Of a DNA stretch of 64,000 bases, positions 48,448 through 57,957 are shown one piece after another (the first letter of the stretch is position 1; each line of letters begins with the position of its first letter). The notes beneath the pieces are model-generated. The model was not told the origin of the DNA and did no database searches. It saw only the letters and a list, made by a program, of their open reading frames with translations. This stretch comes from Marseilla massiliensis (GTDB taxonomy: Bacteria > Bacteroidota > Bacteroidia > Bacteroidales > Bacteroidaceae), in NCBI RefSeq assembly GCF_016899955.1, contig NZ_JACJJL010000007.1, forward strand, positions 102,168 through 166,167, given 5' to 3'. Position numbers and translations under genes: made by a program.

Positions 48448-49764
48448 ATGGCAAAAGAGTATTTTCCGCAGATAGGAAAGATTCCTTTCGAAGGACCTGA
48501 GAGCAAAAACGTGATGGCTTTCCACTACTATGACCCCGAAAAGGTGGTCATGGGAAAGAAGATGAAAGACTGGCTGAAGTTTGCCATGGCATGGTGGCAT
48601 ACCCTCGGCGGCGCATCAGCCGACCAGTTTGGCGGACAGACCCGCTCGTATGAGTGGGACAAGGCCGACGATGCCGTGCAGCGTGCCAAGGATAAGATGG
48701 ACGCCGGATTTGAGATAATGCAAAAGCTGGGCATCGAATACTTCTGCTTCCACGACGTAGACCTCGTTGACGAGGGAGCCACTGTCGAGGAGTATGAGGC
48801 CCGGATGAACGCCATCACCGACTATGCCCTCGAGAAGATGAAGGCCACCGGAATCAAGCTACTCTGGGGAACGGCCAATGTGTTTGGCCACAAGCGCTAT
48901 ATGAACGGTGCTGCCACAAACCCCGACTTTGACGTTGTGGCCCGTGCAGCAGTGCAGATAAAGAACGCCATCGACGCAACGATAAAGCTGGGCGGCACCA
49001 ACTATGTGTTCTGGGGAGGCCGCGAGGGCTACATGAGCCTGCTCAACACCGAGATGCAGCGCGAGAAAAACCACTTGGCAACCATGCTGACAGCCGCACG
49101 CGACTATGCCCGCAGCAAGGGATTCACCGGCACTTTCCTCATCGAGCCGAAGCCCATGGAGCCCACAAAGCATCAGTATGATGTTGACACCGAGACGGTT
49201 ATCGGGTTCTTGCGCGCCCACGGGCTTGACAAGGACTTCAAGGTGAACATCGAGGTTAACCACGCTACGCTGGCTGGCCACACCTTTGAGCACGAACTGG
49301 CTGTGGCTGTAGACAACGGCATGCTGGGGTCGATAGACGCCAACAGGGGTGACTACCAGAACGGATGGGACACCGACCAGTTCCCGATTGACAACTTTGA
49401 CCTCACGCAGGCCATGATGCAGATTATACGCAACGGTGGACTTGGCAACGGTGGCTCTAACTTCGACGCCAAGCTGCGCCGCAACTCTACTGACCCCGAG
49501 GACATCTTCATTGCCCACATCAGCGGCATGGATGCCATGGCTCGCGCTCTCGAGAACGCTGCAGCCATATTGGAGCAGAGCGAACTGCCGGCCATGCTCA
49601 AGGAGCGCTATGCAAGTTTCGACAGCGGCATGGGCAAAGACTTCGAAGAAGGGAAGCTCACGCTGGAGCAGGTTTACGAGTATGGCAAGAAGGTTGGTGA
49701 GCCCAAGCAGACCAGCGGCAAGCAGGAGAAGTATGAGACTATAGTTGCCCTATATGCAAAGTAA
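48448..49764 (+). CDS. xylA: Xylose isomerase
   Basis: This encodes 438 residues, the longer class II form. Landmarks: WHTLGGASADQFGG, catalytic His in CFHDVDL (about 101), WGGREGY (about 191), metal-binding Glu in LIEPKPMEPTKHQ (about 232) and VNHATLAGH (about 270). It interconverts xylose and xylulose with divalent metal in a TIM barrel. It is second in the xylBA operon and followed by a terminator. Confidence 0.97.
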   Translation: MAKEYFPQIGKIPFEGPESKNVMAFHYYDPEKVVMGKKMKDWLKFAMAWWHTLGGASADQFGGQTRSYEWDKADDAVQRAKDKMDAGFEIMQKLGIEYFCFHDVDLVDEGATVEEYEARMNAITDYALEKMKATGIKLLWGTANVFGHKRYMNGAATNPDFDVVARAAVQIKNAIDATIKLGGTNYVFWGGREGYMSLLNTEMQREKNHLATMLTAARDYARSKGFTGTFLIEPKPMEPTKHQYDVDTETVIGFLRAHGLDKDFKVNIEVNHATLAGHTFEHELAVAVDNGMLGSIDANRGDYQNGWDTDQFPIDNFDLTQAMMQIIRNGGLGNGGSNFDAKLRRNSTDPEDIFIAHISGMDAMARALENAAAILEQSELPAMLKERYASFDSGMGKDFEEGKLTLEQVYEYGKKVGEPKQTSGKQEKYETIVALYAK

Positions 49765-49902
49765 ATGCTGACAGGCATCGAAGCCAACGATAAAGGCAGG
49801 CGCCCAGGCCGCGTAATGGCGGTGGGGTGCCTGCCTTTTGTAATTGTGGCGGCTGTGCTTGTGGCCGGTGGCGTGCTTATGTCGCGACATAATGACAGGT
49901 GA
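49765..49902 (+). CDS. Possible 45-residue single-helix membrane protein downstream of xylA
   Basis: The ATG is the codon directly after the xylA stop. The product has a basic N-terminus (about 1-17), one hydrophobic helix (AVGCLPFVIVAAVLVAGGVL) and a short polar tail (MSRHNDR). Spacing and topology (positive side first) look like a small membrane protein. However, the xylA terminator hairpin (49792-49838) lies inside this frame, so it may be fortuitous. Confidence 0.2.
   Translation: MLTGIEANDKGRRPGRVMAVGCLPFVIVAAVLVAGGVLMSRHNDR
49792..49839. terminator. Terminator between xylA and fcl
   Basis: Arms AAAGGCAGGCGCCC (49792-49805) and GGGTGCCTGCCTTT (49825-49838) pair over 14 positions with one wobble. 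A T follows on the plus strand, and on the minus strand TTTATC follows, so it can serve both convergent genes. Confidence 0.85.
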
Positions 49903-49947
49903 GGCCCAGCCATGCTTATGGCTCTACTGCCACTGTTGCGTCGGTTG

Positions 49948-51120
49948 TCAAGCCAGGCTCGCCTTGTACCACTCGAAGAGCAGCCTCACTCCCTCGTCAA
50001 TCTCAACCTTGTGGGTCCACCCGAGCGAGTGCAGCTTTTCAACGTCGATGAGCTTCCGTGGTGTGCCGTCGGGCTTCGAGGCGTCAAACACTATCGTGCC
50101 CTCAAACCCAACAGCCCCGGCCACGAGGTTGGAAAGCTCCCTGATGGTCAGTTCTTTGCCCGTTCCCACGTTGATGTGGCAGTTGCGTATCTCGCCCAGC
50201 GAGGGAATGGCTCCGCCCCTCCCGGTGCTGCTGTTGCGGTCGACGGCCCCGTCGGTCGATGCGCCATAGAACACCGACGAGTATCTTTCGATGCCTATGA
50301 TGTCCTTGAAGTCGACGTTGAGCAGCACGTGTACGCTCGCGTCGGCCATGTCTTCGCTCCACAGGAACTCGCGCAGCGGCTTTCCCGTGCCCCACAGCGT
50401 CACCTTATTGTCTTCTATCCCGTATTTTGCGAGTGTTGCGCGAATCTCGTTTTCGGTGTTGCCTCCGCCAACGCCCTCTACGGGTCGTGCGTCCATGTCG
50501 CGCCTTATGCTCTGCCAGTCGCCGTCGTGGATTAGTTTCGCAAGGTATATCTTGCGCATCATAGCCGGCATCACGTGGCTGTTTTCAAGGTGGAAATTGT
50601 CGTTCGGGCCGTAGAGGTTGGTCGGCATCACGGCAATGTAGTTGGTTCCGTATTGCAGGTTGTAGCTTTCGCACATCTTCAGCCCGGCAATCTTTGCTAT
50701 GGCATATTCCTCGTTGGTGTATTCAAGGGGCGATGTAAGCAGGGCGTCTTCGCGCATCGGCTGTGGCGCATCCTTGGGATAGATGCACGTAGAGCCGAGG
50801 AATAGCAGTTTCTTCACCCCGTGTGCATAAGCCTCGCTTATCACGTTGCACTGTATTTTCATGTTCTGCATGATGAAGTCGGCCCTGTACAGCGAGTTGG
50901 CCATGATGCCCCCAACGAACGCCGCGGCCAGCACCACGGCGTCGGGACGCTCGTCGTCGAAGAATTTCTTTACGGCAACTTGGTCCGTAAGGTCGAGTTC
51001 CTTGTGTGAGCGGCCCACCAGGTTGCGGTAGCCGCGCTGCTCGAGGTTGTTCCATATGGCCGACCCCACGAGTCCGTGGTGGCCTGCCACGTATATCTTT
51101 GATTCTTTGCTCAGTGTCAT
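49948..51120 (-). CDS. fcl: GDP-L-fucose synthase
   Basis: This encodes 390 residues of the extended SDR family. NAD-binding motif [13 protein letters not shown] (about 11-23); [20 protein letters not shown] with the catalytic Ser; active-site YAIAK (about 138-142); [19 protein letters not shown]. It performs epimerisation and NADPH reduction of GDP-4-keto-6-deoxymannose to GDP-fucose. It is longer than the 321-residue E. coli enzyme owing to extra sequence in the C-terminal half (about 190-290). It lies downstream of gmd but is separated by 361 bp with a terminator. Confidence 0.95.
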   Translation of the reverse strand: MTLSKESKIYVAGHHGLVGSAIWNNLEQRGYRNLVGRSHKELDLTDQVAVKKFFDDERPDAVVLAAAFVGGIMANSLYRADFIMQNMKIQCNVISEAYAHGVKKLLFLGSTCIYPKDAPQPMREDALLTSPLEYTNEEYAIAKIAGLKMCESYNLQYGTNYIAVMPTNLYGPNDNFHLENSHVMPAMMRKIYLAKLIHDGDWQSIRRDMDARPVEGVGGGNTENEIRATLAKYGIEDNKVTLWGTGKPLREFLWSEDMADASVHVLLNVDFKDIIGIERYSSVFYGASTDGAVDRNSSTGRGGAIPSLGEIRNCHINVGTGKELTIRELSNLVAGAVGFEGTIVFDASKPDGTPRKLIDVEKLHSLGWTHKVEIDEGVRLLFEWYKASLA

Positions 51121-51434
51121 TGTATGTTTGGTTAATCTGTATTGTGTTTTGTTTTCTTATGCCTTTTCCCGCATATAATTTTTTTGTTCTGTCGTTGCCG
51201 TCGTGCTTCCGGGTGGCTGTTCCCCAACCGCCTGGGGGCCAACGCTTTGCCGTGGGTGCCGTTTTGCGGCTTGCCATGGCCCGTTTTGCAGTCTGAAATG
51301 CCCCGTTCCGCCATGCACTACGGTATGCCTTGCATTTTTGCCCCAAGGCTGTGGTGCAGGCCGTGTGGCCGTTGTGGTTTTCCCGGCTGTATCCGTGCCG
51401 CCGTTGTGAGTCAGGTCGGGTGGGGGCGGCTTGT
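51121..51434. other. Gene-free stretch between fcl and gmd
   Basis: About 310 bases between two genes of one pathway. It contains repeat block F (51250-51345). I see no strong TAnnTTTG box for fcl on the minus strand, so fcl may depend on read-through past the gmd terminator. Confidence 0.4.
51250..51345. repeat. Intergenic degenerate repeat block F
   Basis: Units GGTGCCGTTTTGCGGC, TTGCCATGGCCCGTTTTGCA (51271-51290), TGAAATGCCCCGTTCCGCC and CTACGGTATGCCTTGCATTT belong to the dispersed family. Confidence 0.6.
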
Positions 51435-51475
51435 GCTAAACAAAGCCGCAGACCGTTTGCTGCGGCCTGCGGCTT
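51435..51475 (-). terminator. Intrinsic terminator after gmd
   Basis: Arms AAGCCGCAG (51443-51451) and CTGCGGCTT (51467-51475). On the minus strand the hairpin is followed by TGTTTAGC, 6 bp beyond the gmd stop region. It should reduce transcription into fcl. Confidence 0.7.
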
Positions 51476-51481
51476 GATGGT

Positions 51482-52567
51482 TCATTCGGCCACTTGGGCT
51501 TTCAGGAACAGCTTCTTGACGAATGTCATGTCATGCTTAACCATTATCCTTACCAATTCTTCGAAACTGGTCTTGCGTGGGTTCCAGCCCAGTTTTTCCT
51601 TGGCTTTGGCCGGGTTGCCGAGCAGTTGTTCCACCTCTGCCGGCCTGAAGTATTTCGGGTCGACTTCCACGAGCACCCTGCCAGTGGCCTTGTCGGTGCC
51701 TTTTTCGTCGACGCCCTCGCCGCTCCATTCCAGTTCGATGCCCACTTCCCTGAATGCGAGAGTGGCAAACTCACGCACGGTGTGGTATTCGCCCGTGGCT
51801 ATGACGAAGTCGTCGGGTGTGGGTTGCTGCAGTATCAGCCACATGCATTCAACGTAATCCTTGGCATACCCCCAGTCGCGTAGCGCGTTGAGGTTGCCCA
51901 GGTACAGCTTGTCTTGGTACCCCTGTGCTATGCGTGCTGCCGCGAGCGTTATCTTGCGGGTGACGAAGTTTTCGCCGCGCCGCTCGCTTTCGTGGTTGAA
52001 CAGGATGCCGTTGCAGCAGTACATGCCGTACGACTCACGGTAGTTTTTCATTATCCAGTATCCGTAGAGCTTGGCCACCGAGTATGGCGAGCGTGGATAG
52101 AACGGCGTGGTTTCGCTCTGCGGCACCTCTTGCACCATGCCGAAGAGCTCTGATGTCGATGCCTGGTAGATGCGGCACGACTTCTCCAGCCCGCATATGC
52201 GCACGGCTTCGAGCAGCCGTAGCGTGCCCACGGCATCTACCTCGGCCGTGTATTCAGGCACGTCGAACGATACTTTCACGTGGCTTTGTGCCGCGAGGTT
52301 GTATATTTCCGTAGGTTTGGTCTCGGCGATGATTCTTATCAGCGACGACGAGTCGGTCATGTCGGCCCAGTGCAGGTTGATGAGCCTCGACTTCTTCATG
52401 TCGCGCACCCACTCGTCGAGGTAGAGGTGTTCTATGCGTCCGGTGTTGAACGACGACGAGCGGCGCAGCAGTCCGTGCACCTCGTATCCTTTTTCAATCA
52501 GCAGTTCAGCCAGGTACGACCCGTCTTGCCCGGTTATTCCGGTTATGAGAGCTATTTTCTTTTCCAT
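51482..52567 (-). CDS. gmd: GDP-mannose 4,6-dehydratase
   Basis: This encodes 361 residues from the ATG at 52567 ([20 protein letters not shown]). The frame is open to 52651 but that part lies in manC. Motifs: [16 protein letters not shown] (NADP-binding), [23 protein letters not shown], active-site [10 protein letters not shown] (about 160-169), [16 protein letters not shown]. It converts GDP-mannose to GDP-4-keto-6-deoxymannose, the substrate of Fcl. It begins 26 bp after manC. Confidence 0.97.
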   Translation of the reverse strand: MEKKIALITGITGQDGSYLAELLIEKGYEVHGLLRRSSSFNTGRIEHLYLDEWVRDMKKSRLINLHWADMTDSSSLIRIIAETKPTEIYNLAAQSHVKVSFDVPEYTAEVDAVGTLRLLEAVRICGLEKSCRIYQASTSELFGMVQEVPQSETTPFYPRSPYSVAKLYGYWIMKNYRESYGMYCCNGILFNHESERRGENFVTRKITLAAARIAQGYQDKLYLGNLNALRDWGYAKDYVECMWLILQQPTPDDFVIATGEYHTVREFATLAFREVGIELEWSGEGVDEKGTDKATGRVLVEVDPKYFRPAEVEQLLGNPAKAKEKLGWNPRKTSFEELVRIMVKHDMTFVKKLFLKAQVAE

Positions 52568-52593
52568 TGTCAACTCATGTTTTGGGAGAGTGT

Positions 52594-53667
52594 TTACTGT
52601 TTGTCGCTGCCGGAGAATTGCTTGATGCGCTGCTCTTCCGACAGTTTGCAAATCAGCAGCGTGCCGTCTTTCTCGGCAATGATGTAGCCGTCGAGCCCCT
52701 GCACTACAACCTTGCGCTCTTGTGTGGTGTGTATCATGCAGTTGTGAGTCTCAAACAGGTTGATGTCGTTGCCTATGCAGCTGTTGCCGTACAGGTCTTT
52801 CTTGGTGTGCTCCAGCAGCGAGCCCCATGTCCCGAGGTCGCTCCAACCGAAGTCGGCGGGGCAAACGAATATCTCTTCGGCCTTCTCCATGATGGCGTAG
52901 TCGACCGATATGTTGTCGCATTCCGGGAAGCACCGGTCTATGGCTTCTTGCTCGGCAGGCGTCCCGTAGACGCTCATGAGCGACTCAAACGTCTTTGCCA
53001 TCGATGGCTGGTAGATTCGGAAGGCGTTTGTTATGGTGCTGATGTTCCAGAGGAATATGCCGGCATTCCAGAAGTAATTCTTCTTTTGGATGTATTGTTG
53101 TGCCTTTTCGAGGTCGGGTTTTTCGCGGAACGAGTCGACGCGGAATATCTCCTTGTTTCTCAGCGAGCTCGATGTCAGGTCGGCCTGTATGTAGCCATAG
53201 CCCGTCTCGGGGCGCGTGGGCTTTATTCCAAGCGTCACTATCGAGTCGGTCTCGGCCGTAAACTCCAGGCATTTCCTTATCACCCGGGTGAACTCGGCGG
53301 TGTTGGTCACGATGTGGTCGCTGGGCGACACTACGATGTTTGCCTTCGGGTCTCTTGCCTTAATCTTCCAGCTGACGTAGGCTATGCACGGTGCCGTGTT
53401 GCGGCGGCAAGGCTCGCACAACACGTTGCCGGCAGGCAGGTCGGGCAGTTGCTCCCTGACGATGGACGCATACTTCTTGTTTGTCACCACCCATACGTTT
53501 TCCGGGCGGCATACAGGTGCAAACCTTTCCATCGTAAGCTGCAGCAATGACTTTCCTACTCCGAGCACGTCGATAAACTGCTTGGGGTATTCAGCGGTGC
53601 TCATCGGCCAGAAGCGGCTTCCTACTCCGCCGGCCATGATTACTAAGTGGTTGTTTCTTTCAGCCAT
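52594..53667 (-). CDS. manC: Mannose-1-phosphate guanylyltransferase
   Basis: This encodes 357 residues, a single nucleotidyltransferase domain. N-terminal signature [13 protein letters not shown] followed by [48 protein letters not shown] near the C-terminus. It lacks the phosphomannose isomerase domain of bifunctional ManC/AlgA enzymes. It makes GDP-mannose from mannose 1-phosphate and GTP, the first of three steps encoded here toward GDP-fucose. Confidence 0.93.
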   Translation of the reverse strand: MAERNNHLVIMAGGVGSRFWPMSTAEYPKQFIDVLGVGKSLLQLTMERFAPVCRPENVWVVTNKKYASIVREQLPDLPAGNVLCEPCRRNTAPCIAYVSWKIKARDPKANIVVSPSDHIVTNTAEFTRVIRKCLEFTAETDSIVTLGIKPTRPETGYGYIQADLTSSSLRNKEIFRVDSFREKPDLEKAQQYIQKKNYFWNAGIFLWNISTITNAFRIYQPSMAKTFESLMSVYGTPAEQEAIDRCFPECDNISVDYAIMEKAEEIFVCPADFGWSDLGTWGSLLEHTKKDLYGNSCIGNDINLFETHNCMIHTTQERKVVVQGLDGYIIAEKDGTLLICKLSEEQRIKQFSGSDKQ

Positions 53668-53730
53668 AGGTCATAACGTTTGTTGGTTGTTGTATGTTGT
53701 GGGGCCGTGCCTGGCGGCTCTGCCTGTTGC

Positions 53731-54372
53731 TCATTTCGTGCCATGCAGCCGTTGGTGCCTGCGTCTCATGGCCCTGGCCGCAATGTAGACAGCTGCCAGC
53801 GCCGCCGCTCCTATGAGCGCAATCTTTATGTCGTAGGCGTATTCCTCAATCTTCATGTTCAGCTGGTCGGCCGGCACCACTGCGTGCAGATACCATCCCA
53901 GCGTCGCCAGTATGCCGTGCCAGCATCCTGCCCCGATGGTGGTGTAGAGCAGGAATTTCCAGTATGGCATTTTTGCCAGGCCCGCAGGTATTGATATCAG
54001 GTGGCGTATGCCCGGCAGCAGGCGTCCTGTCAGTGTGGCCACCACGCCGTGGTTGTAGAAGAACTGCTCGCTTTTCTCCACCTTTTTCTGGTTGAGCAGG
54101 CACAGCCTTCCTATGCGGCTGTTGGCGAAGCGGTAGACGAGCGGCCGTCCGAGGTAGTAGGCTGCTGTGTAATTGATTGTGGCCCCGACGTCGGCGCCAA
54201 GCGTTGCGAATGCCACGACGAGCAACACGTCCATGTTCCCGGCTGCAGAGTAATAGGCGGCAGGGGTGACAACAAACTCTGATGGCACCGGTATCACGGT
54301 GCTCTCGAGCATCATAAGGATGAATATGGTGCCGTAGTTGAGGTTGTCCAGCAGGGAAGACAGTAGGTTCAC
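53731..54372 (-). CDS. DedA family membrane protein
   Basis: This encodes 213 residues with about five hydrophobic segments. DedA (SNARE-associated) features: ESTVIPVPSEFVVTPAAY (about 22-39), GADVGATINYTAAYYLGRP, and FYNHGVVATLTGRLLPGIRHLISIPAGLAKM (about 105-135) with conserved Arg residues. DedA proteins include undecaprenyl-phosphate and other lipid flippases or recyclers. The location between a TPR gene and GDP-sugar genes, next to a polysaccharide export locus, suits a role in carrier-lipid recycling, as inference. Confidence 0.88.
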   Translation of the reverse strand: MNLLSSLLDNLNYGTIFILMMLESTVIPVPSEFVVTPAAYYSAAGNMDVLLVVAFATLGADVGATINYTAAYYLGRPLVYRFANSRIGRLCLLNQKKVEKSEQFFYNHGVVATLTGRLLPGIRHLISIPAGLAKMPYWKFLLYTTIGAGCWHGILATLGWYLHAVVPADQLNMKIEEYAYDIKIALIGAAALAAVYIAARAMRRRHQRLHGTK

Positions 54373-54376
54373 AGCT

Positions 54377-55804
54377 TTATTTCTTTAAGAATTTGTTTAT
54401 GTCGTTGTAGAATTCCGTGATGCTTAATCCCTTTGGTATTATCGTCGACATCACCGCCGACGCTTCCTTCGGCGTGTACTTTATCGACTGCCTGAGGTAG
54501 TAGATGAACTCTTCGCTCTTGTTGAGCCGCCAGCAGCACAGCGCCATGTAGGGGTAGCCTTCGGTCCGGTCTTCCAGTGACGCGAAGTAGACCTTGAACA
54601 AGTTGTAGGCCATCTCGGTGTTCTTGTTGTCGAGCAGCGACACTATGACGCGCAATATGATGTCGGGCGAGTTCTTCGACTTTATGATGGCGTTGCGGAA
54701 CATGGCCTCGGCTTCCTCGTTGTGACCGCCCTCGAGCAGCACGTGGCCGTGGATGACGAGCCTCTCGGCGCTCTCCTTGCTGTTGCCTTCGTCAACGCTT
54801 ATCTTGGCCACACACTCAAGCGCCTGTTCCGTCTTGCCCATGTAGCTGTAAGCCAGGGCCATGGTCTCGTATACCTGCGACCCTATTCCGCTGCACATGT
54901 CGATGCTTTGGCTGGCGGCCTTGTTCAGGTGTTCGAGCGCTTCGGCGTATCTTGCCATGTGCAGCAGGGTGGTGCCTATCTGCAGCTCGCCTGTGCCGTC
55001 TTTCGGAGCCATCTGCGTGTAGCGGGTGTAGAACTCGAGCGCGGCTTCGTTGTTGCCCAGCTGGAACAGGCTGTTGGCCTTGACCTGCAGCCCGGCGAGG
55101 CTCTTTGGCTTCAGCGCCAGGGCGTATTCGCAGCTGGTAATGGCGTCATTGTATTCCTGGATCATATACTGCGCCTTGGCCATCTCGAGCCAGTATCTGT
55201 CCGACCTCGGGTCGTAGTCTATCAGCTTGTCGTAGACCTTGATGCATTCTTCGAAGCTTCCCATGCCCATGAGCGCTTTTCCCTTGAGCTCGAGCATGTC
55301 GGGGCTGTCGGGCTCGGTGGTCTTGCCCAACCATTGGTTCGCCTTGTCGTACACCCCGTATTCTATGTACATGTTGGCGATGTCGTAGATATAGTCTTCG
55401 TGTTCATCGCCGGTATGGGCCGGCTCCTGCTCTTTCAGGTAGTCGTCGGCCTCGTCGATGTCGTCTTTCACAATCATTATTTCGGCCAGCAGGTACTTGT
55501 ATTCGGTGTCGTCCTTGTCGACAATGGCATCTGCAAGTTGCCTGGCGGCCTCCACGTCTTCGTGGGCCAGCGCCTCCCTGGCCTTGTACACAAGTGGAAG
55601 TGTGGCCCCGGGGTCGAGCTCCAGGGCCGTTTCCACTGCTTGGTCGGCTTTATTCTTCTGTCCGGTCAATGTGTAGTAGTCGGCTATGTCAACAAGGTCG
55701 TCGGTGTCAAGGAACACCGGTGCCCCCGAGCTTACCGAATCTTCGTATGCCGCCAGAAGGTCTTTGAATTCATCGCTGTCGAAATACTCGTTGTCTGTCT
55801 GCAT
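54377..55804 (-). CDS. TPR-repeat protein
   Basis: This encodes 475 residues built almost entirely of tetratricopeptide-like helix pairs (from about residue 25 to 450), for example ADQAVETALELDPGATLPLV and YWLEMAKAQYMIQEYNDAIT. The N-terminus is acidic. No signal peptide, so probably cytoplasmic. The ATG overlaps the glnS stop by one base (TAATG), and dedA starts 4 bp after its stop, so it is tightly embedded in the glnS-dedA-manC-gmd transcript. The partner is unknown. Confidence 0.85.
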   Translation of the reverse strand: MQTDNEYFDSDEFKDLLAAYEDSVSSGAPVFLDTDDLVDIADYYTLTGQKNKADQAVETALELDPGATLPLVYKAREALAHEDVEAARQLADAIVDKDDTEYKYLLAEIMIVKDDIDEADDYLKEQEPAHTGDEHEDYIYDIANMYIEYGVYDKANQWLGKTTEPDSPDMLELKGKALMGMGSFEECIKVYDKLIDYDPRSDRYWLEMAKAQYMIQEYNDAITSCEYALALKPKSLAGLQVKANSLFQLGNNEAALEFYTRYTQMAPKDGTGELQIGTTLLHMARYAEALEHLNKAASQSIDMCSGIGSQVYETMALAYSYMGKTEQALECVAKISVDEGNSKESAERLVIHGHVLLEGGHNEEAEAMFRNAIIKSKNSPDIILRVIVSLLDNKNTEMAYNLFKVYFASLEDRTEGYPYMALCCWRLNKSEEFIYYLRQSIKYTPKEASAVMSTIIPKGLSITEFYNDINKFLKK

Positions 55805-57519
55805 TATTTGTTTATCTTAGCCCATGTGTCTTTGAGCCCGACGGTGCGGTTGAACACCAGCTTGTCGGGCGTGCTGTCCAGGTCGGGCGTGAAGTAGCCT
55901 ATTCTCTGGAACTGCAGGAAGTCGCCCGGTTGCTTTGTTGCTGCGTATTCCTCGACGTAGCATTGCGTGAGCACCTTGAGCGAGTCGGGGTTGAGCAGCT
56001 CGTGGAAGTCGCGCTCGTCGGCCGATGTGTTCTCCACGCTGAAGAGCCTTTCGTAGAGCCTTACCTCTGCGGGGCGGCAGTGCTTGGTGCTCAGCCAGTG
56101 CAGCGTGCCCTTCACCTTGCGGTTGGCCCCTTCCATGCCCGTCTTGCTGTCGGGGTCGTACTCGGCGTAAATCTCGACCACGTTGCCTTCGTTGTCTTTC
56201 TTGCAGCCGGTACATTTTATAATGTATGCGTTTTTAAGCCTCACCTCTTTGCCCGGCGTCATGCGGAAGAACTTCTTCGGGGCGTCTTCCATGAAGTCGT
56301 CGCGCTCTATCCACAGTTCGCGGCTGAAGGTGATGTTGTGCGTTCCGTCGGCCTCGTTCTCAGGGTTGTTCACAGCCTCGAGCTCCTCGGTGCGGTCTTC
56401 GGGATAGTTGGTGATGACTAGCTTCACGGGGTTGAGCACAGCCGACACGCGGCAGGCCCGTTTGTTGAGGTCGTTGCGCACGGCTGCCTCGAGCAAGGCG
56501 TAGTCGTTGAGCGCGTCAAACTTGGTGTAGCCAATGGAGTCGATGAAGTCGCGTATGCTCTGGGCCGAGTATCCGCGGCGCCTCATTGCGCACACCGTGG
56601 GCATGCGGGGGTCGTCCCATCCGCTGACCAGGTGCTCGTCGACCAGCGTGTGCAGCTTGCGCTTGCTCATCACGGTGTATGTCAGGTTGAGCCTGTTGAA
56701 CTCGATCTGCCTCGGCCTGTAGTCGGTGTCGCGGCCCTGCTCTCGCTCGTATTCCTTCAGCAGGTCGACAAACTTGTCGTACAGCGGGCGGTGGGGCACG
56801 AACTCAAGCGTGCAGATGGAGTGGGTGACACCTTCGAAGTAGTCGCTCTGGCCGTGGGCGAAGTCATACATGGGGTATGCGTGCCACTTGGTGCCGGTGC
56901 GGTGGTGGGGTGTCTGTATGATGCGGTATATCACCGGGTCGCGGAAGTGCATGTTGGGGTTTGCCATGTCGAGCTTTGCCCTGAGCACCATCGAGCCTTC
57001 CACGGCCTCGGCCGTGTTCATCTTGTTGAACAGCTCGAGGTTTTCCTCAACGGGCCTGTCCCTGTACGGGCTTGGCGTGCCCGGTGTGGTGGGCGTGCCC
57101 TTCTGTGCCGCTATTTGCTCTGAAGTCTGCTCGTCGATGTAAGCCAAGCCTTTCTTTATCAGCCATACGGCAAAGTCCCACAGCTGCTGGAAGTAGTCTG
57201 ACGCATAGTAGACGTTGCCCCACTGGAAGCCGAGCCACTTGATGTCGTTGAGAATCGAGTCGACATACTCGGTGTCTTCTTTCGACGGGTTGGTGTCGTC
57301 GAAACGCAGGTTGCACACCCCTCCGTGCCTTGCGGCCACCCCGAAGTCCATGCAGATGGCCTTGGCGTGGCCTATGTGCAGGTATCCGTTGGGCTCGGGC
57401 GGGAAGCGTGTCTGTATGCGGCCTCCGTTTTTGCCTTCGGCCAGGTCTGCTTCGACCATCTGTTCAACGAAACTCAAACTTTTCTTTTCTCCGTTGTCTG
57501 TAACGCTCTTGTCTGCCAT
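55804..57519 (-). CDS. glnS: Glutaminyl-tRNA synthetase
   Basis: This encodes 571 residues from the ATG at 57519 (MADKSVTDNGEKKSLSF). An in-frame ATG at 57570 lies on the predicted -7 box and is rejected. Class I motifs: FPPEPNGYLHIGHAKAI (HIGH, about 36-52) and VMSKRKLHTLV (KMSKS-like, about 281). FDDTNPSKED is the typical GlnRS sequence after HIGH. The C-terminal beta-barrel anticodon domains cover about 330-560. It charges tRNA-Gln directly, so this organism does not depend wholly on the amidotransferase route. It is the first gene of the operon. Confidence 0.95.
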   Translation of the reverse strand: MADKSVTDNGEKKSLSFVEQMVEADLAEGKNGGRIQTRFPPEPNGYLHIGHAKAICMDFGVAARHGGVCNLRFDDTNPSKEDTEYVDSILNDIKWLGFQWGNVYYASDYFQQLWDFAVWLIKKGLAYIDEQTSEQIAAQKGTPTTPGTPSPYRDRPVEENLELFNKMNTAEAVEGSMVLRAKLDMANPNMHFRDPVIYRIIQTPHHRTGTKWHAYPMYDFAHGQSDYFEGVTHSICTLEFVPHRPLYDKFVDLLKEYEREQGRDTDYRPRQIEFNRLNLTYTVMSKRKLHTLVDEHLVSGWDDPRMPTVCAMRRRGYSAQSIRDFIDSIGYTKFDALNDYALLEAAVRNDLNKRACRVSAVLNPVKLVITNYPEDRTEELEAVNNPENEADGTHNITFSRELWIERDDFMEDAPKKFFRMTPGKEVRLKNAYIIKCTGCKKDNEGNVVEIYAEYDPDSKTGMEGANRKVKGTLHWLSTKHCRPAEVRLYERLFSVENTSADERDFHELLNPDSLKVLTQCYVEEYAATKQPGDFLQFQRIGYFTPDLDSTPDKLVFNRTVGLKDTWAKINK

Positions 57520-57567
57520 ATTGCTTGTAAAGTAATCTTTTGTTGTCCTAAATTCTGAATGTGAATG

Positions 57568-57575
57568 CAAAGATA
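57568..57575 (-). promoter_or_regulatory. Predicted -7 box of the glnS operon
   Basis: The minus strand reads TATCTTTG followed by C, matching TAnnTTTG, 48 bp before the ATG at 57519. The -33 element is weak. Confidence 0.55.
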
Positions 57576-57739
57576 CTAAATAAATTCATATTCCGCACGG
57601 GCTTGTGCTTTTTTTTGCCGGCACAGTCCAATTAATTGATAATCCACGGTTTCGGGCCCCGTGCGGGCTCTGCCGGTGGCCCCAAGGCGGCTTTCCGCGC
57701 CGCCGTTGTTGTCGCGCGTGTATCACCTTGGTTCACAGT

Positions 57740-57810
57740 GTGTTGCGATACGGGCCGGATTGCAATGCGATATGTGCCGTTTGGGCTCCCGGAACGTGCC
57801 CTCTTGCCGT
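57740..57810. repeat. Intergenic degenerate repeat block G
   Basis: Contains TTGCGATACGGGCCGGATTG (57743-57762), which matches the block E unit at 46529-46548 at 18 of 20 positions, then GCGATATGTGCCGTTTGGGC. Divergent intergenic location. Confidence 0.65.
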
Positions 57811-57866
57811 CCATTCTGGCCTAAATGTATGCGTTTTACGGTTGATTTTTCGTATTAGTTGCTTTA

Positions 57867-57901
57867 TTGTCACGATTTCTTAATATATTTGCAGCCGCTA
57901 T
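57867..57901 (+). promoter_or_regulatory. Predicted promoter of the priming transferase gene
   Basis: TATATTTG at 57894-57901 matches TAnnTTTG and is followed by C; TTG at 57867-57869 lies 24 bp upstream, slightly far. The leader to the ATG at 57958 is about 50 nt. Confidence 0.5.
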
Positions 57902-57957
57902 CGATTCTCATTTGTATCAAGTGATGTTTATACGTACATTAAATTTGGAGGTAAATC

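Larger units (their letters stand above)
57520..57957. other. Divergent region between glnS and the polysaccharide locus
   Basis: About 440 bases without a gene. It holds the glnS -7 box (57568-57575), repeat block G (57740-57810) and, at the right, an AT-rich region with the predicted promoter of the priming transferase. Confidence 0.5.

Noticed and set aside
57520..57570. Earlier glnS start at 57570
   Set aside because: That ATG lies on the predicted -7 box, and the sequence before MADKS is not GlnRS-like.
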